Below are positions 7,312-13,744 of a stretch of 13,744 nucleotides of DNA, in pieces. Source of the stretch: Zoogloeaceae bacterium (lineage in GTDB: Bacteria > Pseudomonadota > Gammaproteobacteria > Burkholderiales > Rhodocyclaceae); contig JAISSL010000010.1 in assembly GCA_031273145.1 (NCBI GenBank), forward strand, positions 1 through 13,744. Reading direction: 5' to 3'. A program made the translations under genes and the position numbers. The notes under the pieces were generated by a model. It ran no database searches. It was not told the origin of the DNA and worked only from the letters and a program-made list of their open reading frames with translations. Each line of letters begins with the position of its first letter. Position 1 is the stretch's first letter.

Positions 7312-7352
7312 ACAAATCCCTTGGTTAAAGAAAATCACTTTTCGTAAACATC

Positions 7353-8411
7353 ATGTTGTCCATTCAAGCCCTGGAATACCTCGATTCGACCCGGTTCGAG
7401 ACCCCCGCCATCCTGAAGCGGCTGGTCACGGCACACCGCGCTCTGGCCGAGTTCAAGGGTATCGCCGCCTCCATGCCCAACCAGAACATCCTGTTAAGCA
7501 CCTTGGGTTTGCAGGAGGCCAAGGATAGCTCCGAAATCGAAAACATCGTAACCACCCATGATGATCTGTTCCGCGAGGCCGCGCAGGATACCTCCTCAGG
7601 TCTTGCCGCCAAGGAAGTGGCTCGCTACAACCGCGCCCTGCGCGTGGGGTTCGAGTCCGTGCGCGATTCTGGCCTGCTCACCGGCAACCACATTGTCGAA
7701 ATCCAGTCCGTGCTGGAAATGAACCAGGCGGGCTACCGCAAGATTCCCGGAACGGTGCTGATGGATGGTTCGGGGCGCGTGGTTCATACCCCGCCCTCGC
7801 CAGAACTGTTGCCGGGGTTGATGTCCGACCTGGAACGCTTTATCAATGATGGCGAGCTTTTTGCGGCGGATACTCTGGTGAAAATGGCATTGATCCACCA
7901 TCAGTTCGAGAGCATTCATCCTTTCTACGACGGCAATGGGCGCACTGGCCGCATCATCAACGTGCTGTATCTGGTCAAGGAAGGCTTGCTGGATACGCCC
8001 GTGCTGTACTTGAGCCGCGCCATCGTAAACAGCAAGGCAGAATACTATGCCCTGTTGCAAGGCGCGCGCGAACACAACCAGTGGGAACCGTGGGTACTGT
8101 ACATGCTTGGCGCAGTTGAGCAAACCGCCAAAGATGGCATTGCCACCATAAAGGCCATCAAGGGCACGCTGATGGACTACAAGCATCGCATCCGCAACGG
8201 TTACAAGTTCTATAGCCAGGACCTGATCAACAACCTGTTTTCACATCCCTATACCAAAATCGAGTTTCTGCAACGCGATCTTGGCGTCTCGCGCCTGACG
8301 GCAACGCGCTATCTGGATGCGCTCGTCACTGGCGGCCTGCTACGCAAGATGAAAATGGGGAGAACTTATTACTACATCAATGAGCCGCTTTACCGCATCC
8401 TGACTGGCTAA
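7353..8411 (+). CDS. Class II Fic-domain protein (putative AMPylase) with C-terminal winged helix
   Basis: Fic proteins transfer a nucleotide monophosphate, usually AMP from ATP, onto hydroxyl side chains of target proteins. The 352-residue product has an N-terminal Fic_N-type region containing the inhibitory motif S59-SEI-E63-N64, which fits (S/T)xxxE(G/N) and marks a self-inhibited class II enzyme. A flap hairpin follows (about 131-150, KIPGTVLMDGSGRVVHTPP), then the complete active motif HPFYDGNGRTGR (189-200) with catalytic H189. A C-terminal winged helix covers about 295-345 (FLQRDLGVSRLTATRYLDALVTGG is the recognition-helix region). The ATG at 7353 has only a weak ribosome binding site; a stop lies just upstream in frame. 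No separate antitoxin gene is needed or seen. It converges with the hydrolase gene, 2 bases between stops. The target is unknown. Confidence 0.92.
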   Translation: MLSIQALEYLDSTRFETPAILKRLVTAHRALAEFKGIAASMPNQNILLSTLGLQEAKDSSEIENIVTTHDDLFREAAQDTSSGLAAKEVARYNRALRVGFESVRDSGLLTGNHIVEIQSVLEMNQAGYRKIPGTVLMDGSGRVVHTPPSPELLPGLMSDLERFINDGELFAADTLVKMALIHHQFESIHPFYDGNGRTGRIINVLYLVKEGLLDTPVLYLSRAIVNSKAEYYALLQGAREHNQWEPWVLYMLGAVEQTAKDGIATIKAIKGTLMDYKHRIRNGYKFYSQDLINNLFSHPYTKIEFLQRDLGVSRLTATRYLDALVTGGLLRKMKMGRTYYYINEPLYRILTG

Positions 8412-8413
8412 AT

Positions 8414-9259
8414 TCACAGGATTGCCTCGGAAACAAGCCAGTCCGCGATGGTGGCTGCAACCAGCGGCCAGTCGTGTTCGTGGGTCACGGCGTGTCCCAT
8501 GCCGGGGAAGATTTGGGCAGGTACGCCATAGGTGTGAGCCGTCGCCTCGACCAGAAAATCCGGCACCAGCAAATCCTTTTCCGCGCCCAGCACCAGGAGC
8601 GGCGGACGTTCTCCGTGTGGAAAAAAGGGCAGGTTGAACAGGCTCATGTCCCAGATGGCGCGTTGCGATTCAGGCCGCATGTGCGCCCGGAAACGCTCCA
8701 GAATTTCCGTCTCTACCGGCTGGGCAAACAGGGTTTCCTGAATGGTGGCAAGGCTCACGTCGCCGCCATAAAAAATCTGGTTCAGTTCCATCAGCAGTTC
8801 CGGCCGGGTCGAAATGATATGCAGTTGCGAAAGCAGCAAACCCTGCGGCGGCACGGCGCAAAGCAGCACCACCGCCGGCGCGTAGTCCTGCTCGATATAT
8901 TTTTGCGCGACGAACCCTCCCATCGAGTGCCCAATCAGAACCGGCGTGGACAAGCCCTGCTCTGCCAGATCGGCAATGCAGGTTTCCACGTCCTTCACAT
9001 AATCGGTGATGGAAAGATAATCCGCGTCCTTGTCGCTTTCGCTCTTGCCATGCCCGCGCATGGAAAGGGCATAACCCGCATAGCCCCGCCGCGCAAACCA
9101 GGGCAGAAAGTTGTCGCGCCACATCCACGCGCCCGCAAACGCGCCATGCAGGAACAGGAGCGGCGTCTCTCGACGCGGCGCGTTTTCAGGCGGAAGCGCG
9201 AACAGCACTTCCAGCCCGTCAACATATCGGGTTTGTACCGGGAGCATGAAATCGGACAT
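8414..9259 (-). CDS. Alpha/beta-fold hydrolase
   Basis: This is a 281-residue alpha/beta hydrolase with no signal peptide, probably a cytosolic esterase, lipase-like or lysophospholipase-type enzyme. The substrate cannot be told. Visible are the oxyanion-hole segment FLHGAFAG (36-43), the nucleophile elbow GHSMGG with S112, the acid D229 in GAEKDLLVP and the histidine H256 in GMGHAVTHE, giving a complete Ser-Asp-His triad. A lid region of about 140-215 lies between the strands. The start MSDFML is preceded by AAGGA (9268-9272) at 8 bases; M5 is a possible alternative. The site is next to the stop of cca, 14 bases upstream, so the gene is the last of the ruvB-cca run. Its role in that run is not evident. 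Confidence 0.9.
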   Translation of the reverse strand: MSDFMLPVQTRYVDGLEVLFALPPENAPRRETPLLFLHGAFAGAWMWRDNFLPWFARRGYAGYALSMRGHGKSESDKDADYLSITDYVKDVETCIADLAEQGLSTPVLIGHSMGGFVAQKYIEQDYAPAVVLLCAVPPQGLLLSQLHIISTRPELLMELNQIFYGGDVSLATIQETLFAQPVETEILERFRAHMRPESQRAIWDMSLFNLPFFPHGERPPLLVLGAEKDLLVPDFLVEATAHTYGVPAQIFPGMGHAVTHEHDWPLVAATIADWLVSEAIL

Positions 9260-9273
9260 GTGTTTTTTCCTTT

Positions 9274-10503
9274 TCAGGTGGTTTGCGGCAAAACGGCGCG
9301 GACGGCGGCAATCCTGGCTTCGCGCAGACGCGCCGGGATGTTGGCCTTATCCTTTACCAACGCGGCAATCGCCGCGTCATTCACCGACCGACAGGCCGCC
9401 GCCGCCGCCCGCCAGATTGCGGCTTGCGGATAAGGGGCATCCTCATACCCCTGCCTGCCCCGGCTATCCGCCTCGCAAACCCGCAGAATTTCCTCGAACC
9501 GCTCTGGACGCCGCCTGAAATCACAGGCTTCCAGCGTCTCGACCATCGTTCCGGGTTTCAGGGGCGTCGCGCCGCATACGTTATGAATTTTGCCATGCAA
9601 TCGTATTGTCAGGAGCGCCAAATCACGACAATCGGCAGGAATTTTCAGACGGTCGGAAAGTTGAAGCAACGGCGCTTCGCCCCGCGCTTCGTGTTCGTAG
9701 TGATGCGGCAGAATTTCCGGCGGCGTTGTCGCCTTGCCCAAATCGTGCGTCAAGGCGGCAAAGCGCCCCGCCAGAGTTAGTCCCATCCGGGCAGCCGCGT
9801 TCAGCGCCAGCAGCAGATGCGCCCCGCTATCGCCTTCCGGGTGATAGTCCGCGCGCTCTGGAATGCCAAAAAGGGCATCCACTTCCGGCAACAGCCTTTG
9901 CAGAGCGCCGCTTTCCCGCAGCGCTTCAATCATTCGGTCGGGGCGCGTCTCCATCAAGCCCCGCGCAATTTCCTGCCACACCCGTTCCGGGACGAGATGG
10001 TTTATTTCGCCTGCCTCTACCATGTCGCGCATCAGGGCGTTGGTCTCCGGCGCAATGGAAAAATCGCTGAATCGGGCGGCAAACCGGGCAAGGCGCAACA
10101 GCCGTACCGGGTCTTCGGCAAAGGCAGGCCCCACATGGCGCAGCACCTTATTTTTCAGATCGGCCTGCCCATTGAAGGGGTCAATCAGGCGGCCATCCGC
10201 TGTTTGTGCCATTGCGTTGATGGTTAAGTCGCGCCGCGCCAAATCCTCTTCCAGCTTGACATCCTGCCCGGTGTAAAACACAAAGCCATGATAGCCGCGT
10301 CCGTGCTTCTTCTCGGTACGCGCCAGCGCATATTCCGCATGGGTTTCAGGGTGCAGGAACACCGGAAAATCCTTGCCGACCGGCTTATAGCCAAGCGCGA
10401 GCAAATCTTCCGGTCTTGCGCCGACGACAACGTAATCCCGATCCGTAACGGGTCTGCCCAAAAGGGCATCGCGTACCGAACCGCCGACCGAATAAATTTC
10501 CAT
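9274..10503 (-). CDS. cca: Multifunctional CCA protein (tRNA nucleotidyltransferase with HD domain)
   Basis: This enzyme adds and repairs the 3' CCA end of tRNAs without a template. The 409-residue length is that of the E. coli-type enzyme. The nucleotidyltransferase domain shows YSVGGSVRD (4-12), the catalytic aspartates D21 and D23 in TDRDYVVVG, and RRDLTINAM (90-98). The neck and body domain carries EDPVRLLRLARFAARF (130-145). The C-terminal HD phosphohydrolase domain shows H253-D254 in ALTHDLGK and the downstream HHYEHE and RLHGKIH motifs. It should therefore have the phosphatase/phosphodiesterase activity as well. The ATG is preceded by TAGGAA (10509-10514), formed in part by the stop TAG of the upstream DUF4139 gene, at 5 bases. 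Translational coupling is likely. The downstream hydrolase follows after 14 bases. Confidence 0.97.
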   Translation of the reverse strand: MEIYSVGGSVRDALLGRPVTDRDYVVVGARPEDLLALGYKPVGKDFPVFLHPETHAEYALARTEKKHGRGYHGFVFYTGQDVKLEEDLARRDLTINAMAQTADGRLIDPFNGQADLKNKVLRHVGPAFAEDPVRLLRLARFAARFSDFSIAPETNALMRDMVEAGEINHLVPERVWQEIARGLMETRPDRMIEALRESGALQRLLPEVDALFGIPERADYHPEGDSGAHLLLALNAAARMGLTLAGRFAALTHDLGKATTPPEILPHHYEHEARGEAPLLQLSDRLKIPADCRDLALLTIRLHGKIHNVCGATPLKPGTMVETLEACDFRRRPERFEEILRVCEADSRGRQGYEDAPYPQAAIWRAAAAACRSVNDAAIAALVKDKANIPARLREARIAAVRAVLPQTT

Positions 10504-10511
10504 TTCGGTTC

Positions 10512-12110
10512 CTACGGCAAGCGGTCTATCTTCTGGTCTTGCGGCCAGCGGATATGGTATTCGACCGAAAAAACCTGCCGTTCCCCCGCTTTCAGGCGGG
10601 TATTCCAGACGACGACGCCCGGCACGGATTCCCAGTCATCCTTGCTGATTTCCGGCTGAAAACGGCGCGTCACCTCGATGGCCTGATTGCGGGCTACCGG
10701 GCTGGTCTCCAGAATCGCCGCCTCAACCGGACGGGGATGCAGATTGACAATCGTGAAGGTATCGGCAATCCGGCGCTCGTTTTTCTGCGCGATAAAGCCG
10801 CCTTTGCCTTGCGTGTCGTCACGAGGCTTGGTTTCAACCCGAATCAACTCATCCTGCCCGAATGGCAGGATCAAACGCGCCTGCTGGTGCGGATTCCAGT
10901 ATTGCTGTCCCACGAACGCGCCGTTGCGGTAGAGGCGCATCTCCCCGGCAGACCAGACGCCTTCCGGCAAATCGCCCGTCGCCACCAGCCAGGCCGCCCT
11001 GGATTCACGGGGAAAGATACGCGCTTCCAGCGTCACCGGGACGGATACATTCCCCAGCGTCACCGAAAGCCTGCGCCCATCGGCAGGCAGGGTAATTGCG
11101 CCGGGAATGGCGTATTCCGTCGCAAATTCTCCCTGGGTGATTTCGGCTTCAAAAAGCGGCGCTGCCCCTGCCGCGTCCATTGCTTCCACAGGAGCAGCCT
11201 CCGCAAATTCGTAGTTACTGAACATGGCGGGCGCTGCGGTGGAGCGAGCCGCCGCAGAAACCGGCTGGAGGAAGCGCAATTCCCAGCTTTGCGGTTGCGG
11301 GCCTTCCGCGCTTTGTCGGGGTTGCCCGGTACTCAAAGTCAGGCGGATGTTGTTCCAGTCTTCCCCGCTTCGCTGCGCGATTTGCGCGGCGCGTTCCAGC
11401 CGCACCACGCCCTTTGCCGAATCCAGCAAGGCGCGATAGGCAGGACGCCAGCCCGCGTCATGAAACAGATAGCGAATCTTTACGTGTCCCGAATTTTTCG
11501 CGGCAAGATTCAGGCTCAAGGTTCGCACGGAATCCACATTGGGACGAACCCGCGCCAGATCATGCTCTGCGGCTTGCAGTTCGCGTTCCAGATCGCGCGT
11601 TTGCGCGTCAATGGCGAGAATGCGCCGCTCGGCGTCCAGACTGCCCTGCCGAATCAGCGATAACACCCGCGCCGGGTCGGGCGTAGCGGCGCGGGGAGTG
11701 ACTTCTGCCCCGTTCCCGCCTTTTGATAAACTTTCAAGATATTGCAGTTCGCGCGCGGCGGCCTTGCGGTCGACCTTCAGGGCATTCACTTTCCCGGCCA
11801 GTTGGCGCACCCTGGCTTCCAGCGCGGCTTCCACGCGATTCAAAGGCGCAAAGCGGGCGCTATCGAGCCAGGCGGCCTCTCCCGGCTCAATGCCGGGCGA
11901 AGTCTCAATCTCCACGCTATCCAGGTCAAAATTCGCGGGCAGATTGGCAATTTCGAGTTTGGTATCTCCGGCCTTGACCGGCGCGGTTCTTTCAATCAAA
12001 GCGCTACCGGGATAAAGCGTGACCTGGGTAATCGGCGCATCAAAGGCCAAAGCTGCCAATGGCGAGAACGCCAGAGCAAGCAGAAAAAAACGGGGAAAGG
12101 CAATTTTCAT
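10512..12110 (-). CDS. Exported DUF4139 (mucoidy inhibitor A-like) protein
   Basis: This 532-residue protein belongs to the DUF4139/DUF4140 family, often called mucoidy inhibitor A. The biochemical function is not established. A signal peptide is clear: basic MKIAFPR, a hydrophobic core FFLLALAFSPLAA, and a likely cut after A22 (ALA-FDAP). The mature N-terminus (about 25-120, ITQVTLYPGSALIERTAPV) fits DUF4140. A coiled-coil-like stretch rich in Arg/Glu/Ala covers about 90-205. The DUF4139 beta-rich domain begins near 208 (VKIRYLFHDAGWRPAYRALLD) and runs to the end (FSVEYHIRWP). It is expected in the periplasm or attached to the envelope. An AGGA (12118-12121) lies 7 bases before the ATG. The gene lies between ruvB and cca, with only 8 bases to cca. 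Confidence 0.92.
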   Translation of the reverse strand: MKIAFPRFFLLALAFSPLAALAFDAPITQVTLYPGSALIERTAPVKAGDTKLEIANLPANFDLDSVEIETSPGIEPGEAAWLDSARFAPLNRVEAALEARVRQLAGKVNALKVDRKAAARELQYLESLSKGGNGAEVTPRAATPDPARVLSLIRQGSLDAERRILAIDAQTRDLERELQAAEHDLARVRPNVDSVRTLSLNLAAKNSGHVKIRYLFHDAGWRPAYRALLDSAKGVVRLERAAQIAQRSGEDWNNIRLTLSTGQPRQSAEGPQPQSWELRFLQPVSAAARSTAAPAMFSNYEFAEAAPVEAMDAAGAAPLFEAEITQGEFATEYAIPGAITLPADGRRLSVTLGNVSVPVTLEARIFPRESRAAWLVATGDLPEGVWSAGEMRLYRNGAFVGQQYWNPHQQARLILPFGQDELIRVETKPRDDTQGKGGFIAQKNERRIADTFTIVNLHPRPVEAAILETSPVARNQAIEVTRRFQPEISKDDWESVPGVVVWNTRLKAGERQVFSVEYHIRWPQDQKIDRLP

Positions 12111-12170
12111 AAGGGGTTCCTGATTAGAAAAAAAAATGACAAAGGAACGGGTTTTTGTGCCCTATTCGGG

Positions 12171-13244
12171 TTATGGCGTTTGTTCCCACAGCGCCGGATG
12201 GCCTTCCGCGCCTTTGGGCATGGATAAACCCAGGTGCCGATAAATGGCCGGGTTTGCCACCCGTCCGCGCAGGGTGCGTTGCAGGTAGCCTTGCTGGATG
12301 AGATAGGGTTCCAGCACGTCTTCGATGGTATCGCGGGATTCGCCAATGGCGGCGGCGAGATTATCTACCCCGACCGGGCCGCCCTCGAATTTTTCGATGA
12401 TGGCCAAAAGTAGTTTTCTGTCCATCAAATCCAGTCCCGCCGGGTCAACATCCAGAATGGACAAGGCGGTATCGGCAACCGCGCGGTCAATACGACCATC
12501 AAACTTGACCTCGGCGTAATCGCGTACCCGACGAAGGAGACGATTGGCCACGCGCGGCGTGCCTCTGGCGCGGCGGGCAATTTCCAACGCGCCTTCTGTA
12601 TCCAACGTGACATTCAGCAAATGCGCCGAACGCTGGACGATTTGCCGCAACTCATCCGGCGTATAAAACTCCAAGCGGGCGACGATGCCGAACCGATCGC
12701 GCAGGGGATTGGTGAGCATCCCGGCGCGGGTCGTCGCGCCAACGAGGGTAAAGGGTGGCAGGTCAATCTTGACCGAGCGGGCGGCAGGGCCTTCGCCAAT
12801 CAGAATGTCAATCTGGTAATCCTCCATCGCCGGATAGAGAATTTCCTCCACGACCGGGGAGAGGCGGTGCATCTCGTCAATGAACAGAATGTCGCGCGGT
12901 TCCAGATTGGTGAGCAAGGCTGCCAGATCACCCGGTCGTTCCAGCACCGGCCCCGAAGTCTGGCGCAGATTGACCCCCATTTCCTGTGCCAGAATGTGCG
13001 CCAGCGTGGTTTTGCCAAGCCCCGGCGGACCAAAGAGCAAGACATGATCCAGCGCCTCGCCCCGCTTTCTGGCGGCCGCGATGAAAATTTCCAGTTGCGC
13101 CCGGATTTTTTCCTGTCCCGTATAGTCCGCCAGCCGCCGGGGACGCAGCGCGCGCTCAAAGGCTTCTTCCTGGGAAGATTTCGCCTGCGGCGCAATCAGG
13201 CGATCGCTATCGGGCAGTACGGAGAGTTTGTCGGTTTCAATCAC
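12171..13244 (-). CDS. ruvB: Holliday junction branch migration helicase RuvB
   Basis: RuvB is the AAA+ motor that drives branch migration with RuvA in recombinational repair. From a GTG at 13244 the product is 357 residues beginning (M)IETDKLS, the usual betaproteobacterial N-terminus. A GGAT lies 6 bases upstream. An ATG at 13316 would add 24 residues without family support. Visible are Walker [10 protein letters not shown] (72-80), Walker [11 protein letters not shown] (118-127, Met in place of the usual Ile), sensor 1 GATTRAG (169-175), the arginine-finger region LRDRFG (181-186) and sensor 2 GTPRVANR (228-235). The C-terminal DNA-binding winged helix has [17 protein letters not shown] (312-328). 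The ruvC and ruvA genes are not adjacent: the divergent yciB gene lies upstream. Downstream are DUF4139, cca and a hydrolase. Confidence 0.97.
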   Translation of the reverse strand: MIETDKLSVLPDSDRLIAPQAKSSQEEAFERALRPRRLADYTGQEKIRAQLEIFIAAARKRGEALDHVLLFGPPGLGKTTLAHILAQEMGVNLRQTSGPVLERPGDLAALLTNLEPRDILFIDEMHRLSPVVEEILYPAMEDYQIDILIGEGPAARSVKIDLPPFTLVGATTRAGMLTNPLRDRFGIVARLEFYTPDELRQIVQRSAHLLNVTLDTEGALEIARRARGTPRVANRLLRRVRDYAEVKFDGRIDRAVADTALSILDVDPAGLDLMDRKLLLAIIEKFEGGPVGVDNLAAAIGESRDTIEDVLEPYLIQQGYLQRTLRGRVANPAIYRHLGLSMPKGAEGHPALWEQTP

Positions 13245-13250
13245 GCGAAC

Positions 13251-13254
13251 ATCC
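13251..13254 (-). promoter_or_regulatory. Ribosome binding site supporting the ruvB GTG start
   Basis: GGAT on the minus strand lies 6 bases before the GTG at 13244. With the family N-terminus IETDKL it argues for the GTG start over the ATG at 13316. Confidence 0.5.
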
Positions 13255-13327
13255 GAAAATCTTGAAGAAGGCAGAAGGATAAATGAAATTGCGCGCCTTG
13301 GCAGGATAAATGGCAAGGCGGCTTATC

Positions 13328-13336
13328 TGGCATAAT
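13328..13336 (+). promoter_or_regulatory. Extended -10 promoter of yciB
   Basis: TGGCATAAT matches the extended -10 pattern (TGn plus a 5/6 -10) and lies 28 bases before the yciB ATG. A convincing -35 is not seen at 17 bases. Confidence 0.5.
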
Positions 13337-13337
13337 G

Positions 13338-13358
13338 CGCGTTTGTTCAACAAGCGCG
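13338..13358. repeat. 21-bp palindrome between ruvB and yciB
   Basis: CGCGTTTGTT (13338-13347), a central C, and AACAAGCGCG (13349-13358) form a palindrome with 9 of 10 base pairs matched and one T/G pair. It begins just after the yciB -10 and ends 6 bases before its ATG. On the minus strand it contains TTGAAC. With GATAAG 17 bases on, this makes a possible ruvB promoter. It may be an operator for both divergent genes, or a leader hairpin over the yciB ribosome binding region. Confidence 0.6.
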
Positions 13359-13364
13359 ACTCCC

Positions 13365-13744
13365 ATGAAATTCCTGTTCGATCTTTTCCCGGTACTCTTG
13401 TTCTTCCTCACCTTCAAATATGCCGGACACAACCCGGAAGCGGCAGCAGCCTTGCTGTGGGGCGACGTTCCCCTGGAACAGGCGCCGATTCTGCTGGCAA
13501 CCGCCGTCGTCATTCCGGCAACGGCGCTCCAGATTCTGTACGTGTATCTCAAACACCGGCGGGTGGAAAAAATGCTGCTGGTAAGTCTAGGACTGGTGGT
13601 CGTTCTGGGCGGACTGACGCTCGTACTGCGCGATGAGACCTTCATCAAGTGGAAGCCGACCCTGCTGTACTGGGCGATTGCCGCTGGCATGGGCGGCGCG
13701 GCGCTGTTTGGGCGAAACGCGATCCGGCTGATGCTGGCCGGACA
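13365..13744 (+). CDS. yciB: Septation protein A / YciB-family inner membrane protein (partial)
   Basis: The reading frame starts at ATG 13365 and runs open to the window end, giving 126 residues; the C-terminus is missing. It is a hydrophobic, multi-pass inner membrane protein of the YciB (IspZ, septation protein A) family, linked to cell envelope synthesis and division. Recognisable are the N-terminus [21 protein letters not shown], the loop with [36 protein letters not shown] read in pieces at about 65-100 (VEKM, GGLTL, FIKWKPT), and repeated hydrophobic stretches at 3-18, 43-62, 72-87 and 103-117. The ribosome binding site is weak. It is divergent from ruvB, and a palindrome lies just before the start. 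Confidence 0.95.
   Translation, partial: MKFLFDLFPVLLFFLTFKYAGHNPEAAAALLWGDVPLEQAPILLATAVVIPATALQILYVYLKHRRVEKMLLVSLGLVVVLGGLTLVLRDETFIKWKPTLLYWAIAAGMGGAALFGRNAIRLMLAG

Larger units (their letters stand above)
7031..7352. other. AT-rich divergent intergenic region
   Basis: This stretch separates the minus-strand ATPase gene from the plus-strand Fic gene. It holds no convincing gene. Its visible content is a cluster of TTATAG/CTATAA elements with a 9-bp inverted repeat (7129-7154) and a weak 6-bp inverted repeat CTGAAT/ATTCAG (7081-7098). On the Fic side it holds the CATGTATA/TATACATG repeat with an extended -10. It is visibly richer in A+T than the flanking genes. This fits promoters, and possibly the edge of an acquired segment. 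Confidence 0.6.

Noticed and set aside
12111..12170. A terminator between ruvB and the DUF4139 gene, given the T-run at about 12127-12136
   Set aside because: The T-run (minus strand) has no good stem before it. CCC...GGG pairs are short and too far from the run.
13245..13316. A 24-residue longer RuvB from the ATG at 13316
   Set aside because: The extra residues ([12 protein letters not shown]...) do not resemble any RuvB N-terminus, and the GTG start gives the family start IETDKL.

Overview
The window looks like a chromosomal segment of a Gram-negative betaproteobacterium. GC is moderate to high in the coding regions. The grounds are an IscR-controlled isc cluster headed by a short-form cysE, a RuvB whose N-terminus (IETDKL...) and YciB whose sequence fit betaproteobacterial versions, an E. 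coli-type CCA enzyme with an HD domain, and a GspE/PulE-type ATPase. The genus cannot be fixed by reading alone.

Region 1 (1-5036, all minus strand) is an Fe-S cluster and cysteine block, in transcription order: cysE, iscR, a second group I cysteine desulfurase, iscS, iscU, a 151-residue protein I do not recognise, and iscA. CysE supplies O-acetylserine for cysteine synthesis. The desulfurases take sulfur from cysteine, IscU is the assembly scaffold, and IscA carries clusters or iron. IscR senses cluster status through 3 Cys and 1 His. A strong candidate type 1 IscR operator overlaps both the -35 of the iscR promoter and the last codons of cysE. The usual hscB-hscA-fdx would lie beyond base 1.

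Region 2 (5186-7030, minus) is a lone secretion/pilus-type hexameric ATPase. Region 3 (7031-7352) is a 322-base AT-rich intergenic stretch with two clear inverted repeats. The second repeat brackets an extended -10 promoter for the plus-strand Fic gene (7353-8411), a self-inhibited class II Fic protein with a C-terminal winged helix.

Region 4 (8414-13244, minus) is a tightly packed set in the order ruvB, DUF4139/MuiA-like exported protein, cca, alpha/beta hydrolase, with gaps of 60, 8 and 14 bases. The hydrolase and Fic genes converge with 2 bases between their stops. Region 5 (13365-end, plus) is the start of yciB, divergent from ruvB; a 21-bp near-perfect palindrome lies in the shared promoter region.

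Most of the window is housekeeping. The accessory or unexplained signals are the unknown gene between iscU and iscA, the extra desulfurase lacking the IscU-docking tail, the Fic gene with its operator-like repeat, and the yciB/ruvB palindrome. I did not see a clear multi-gene defence or mobile system.
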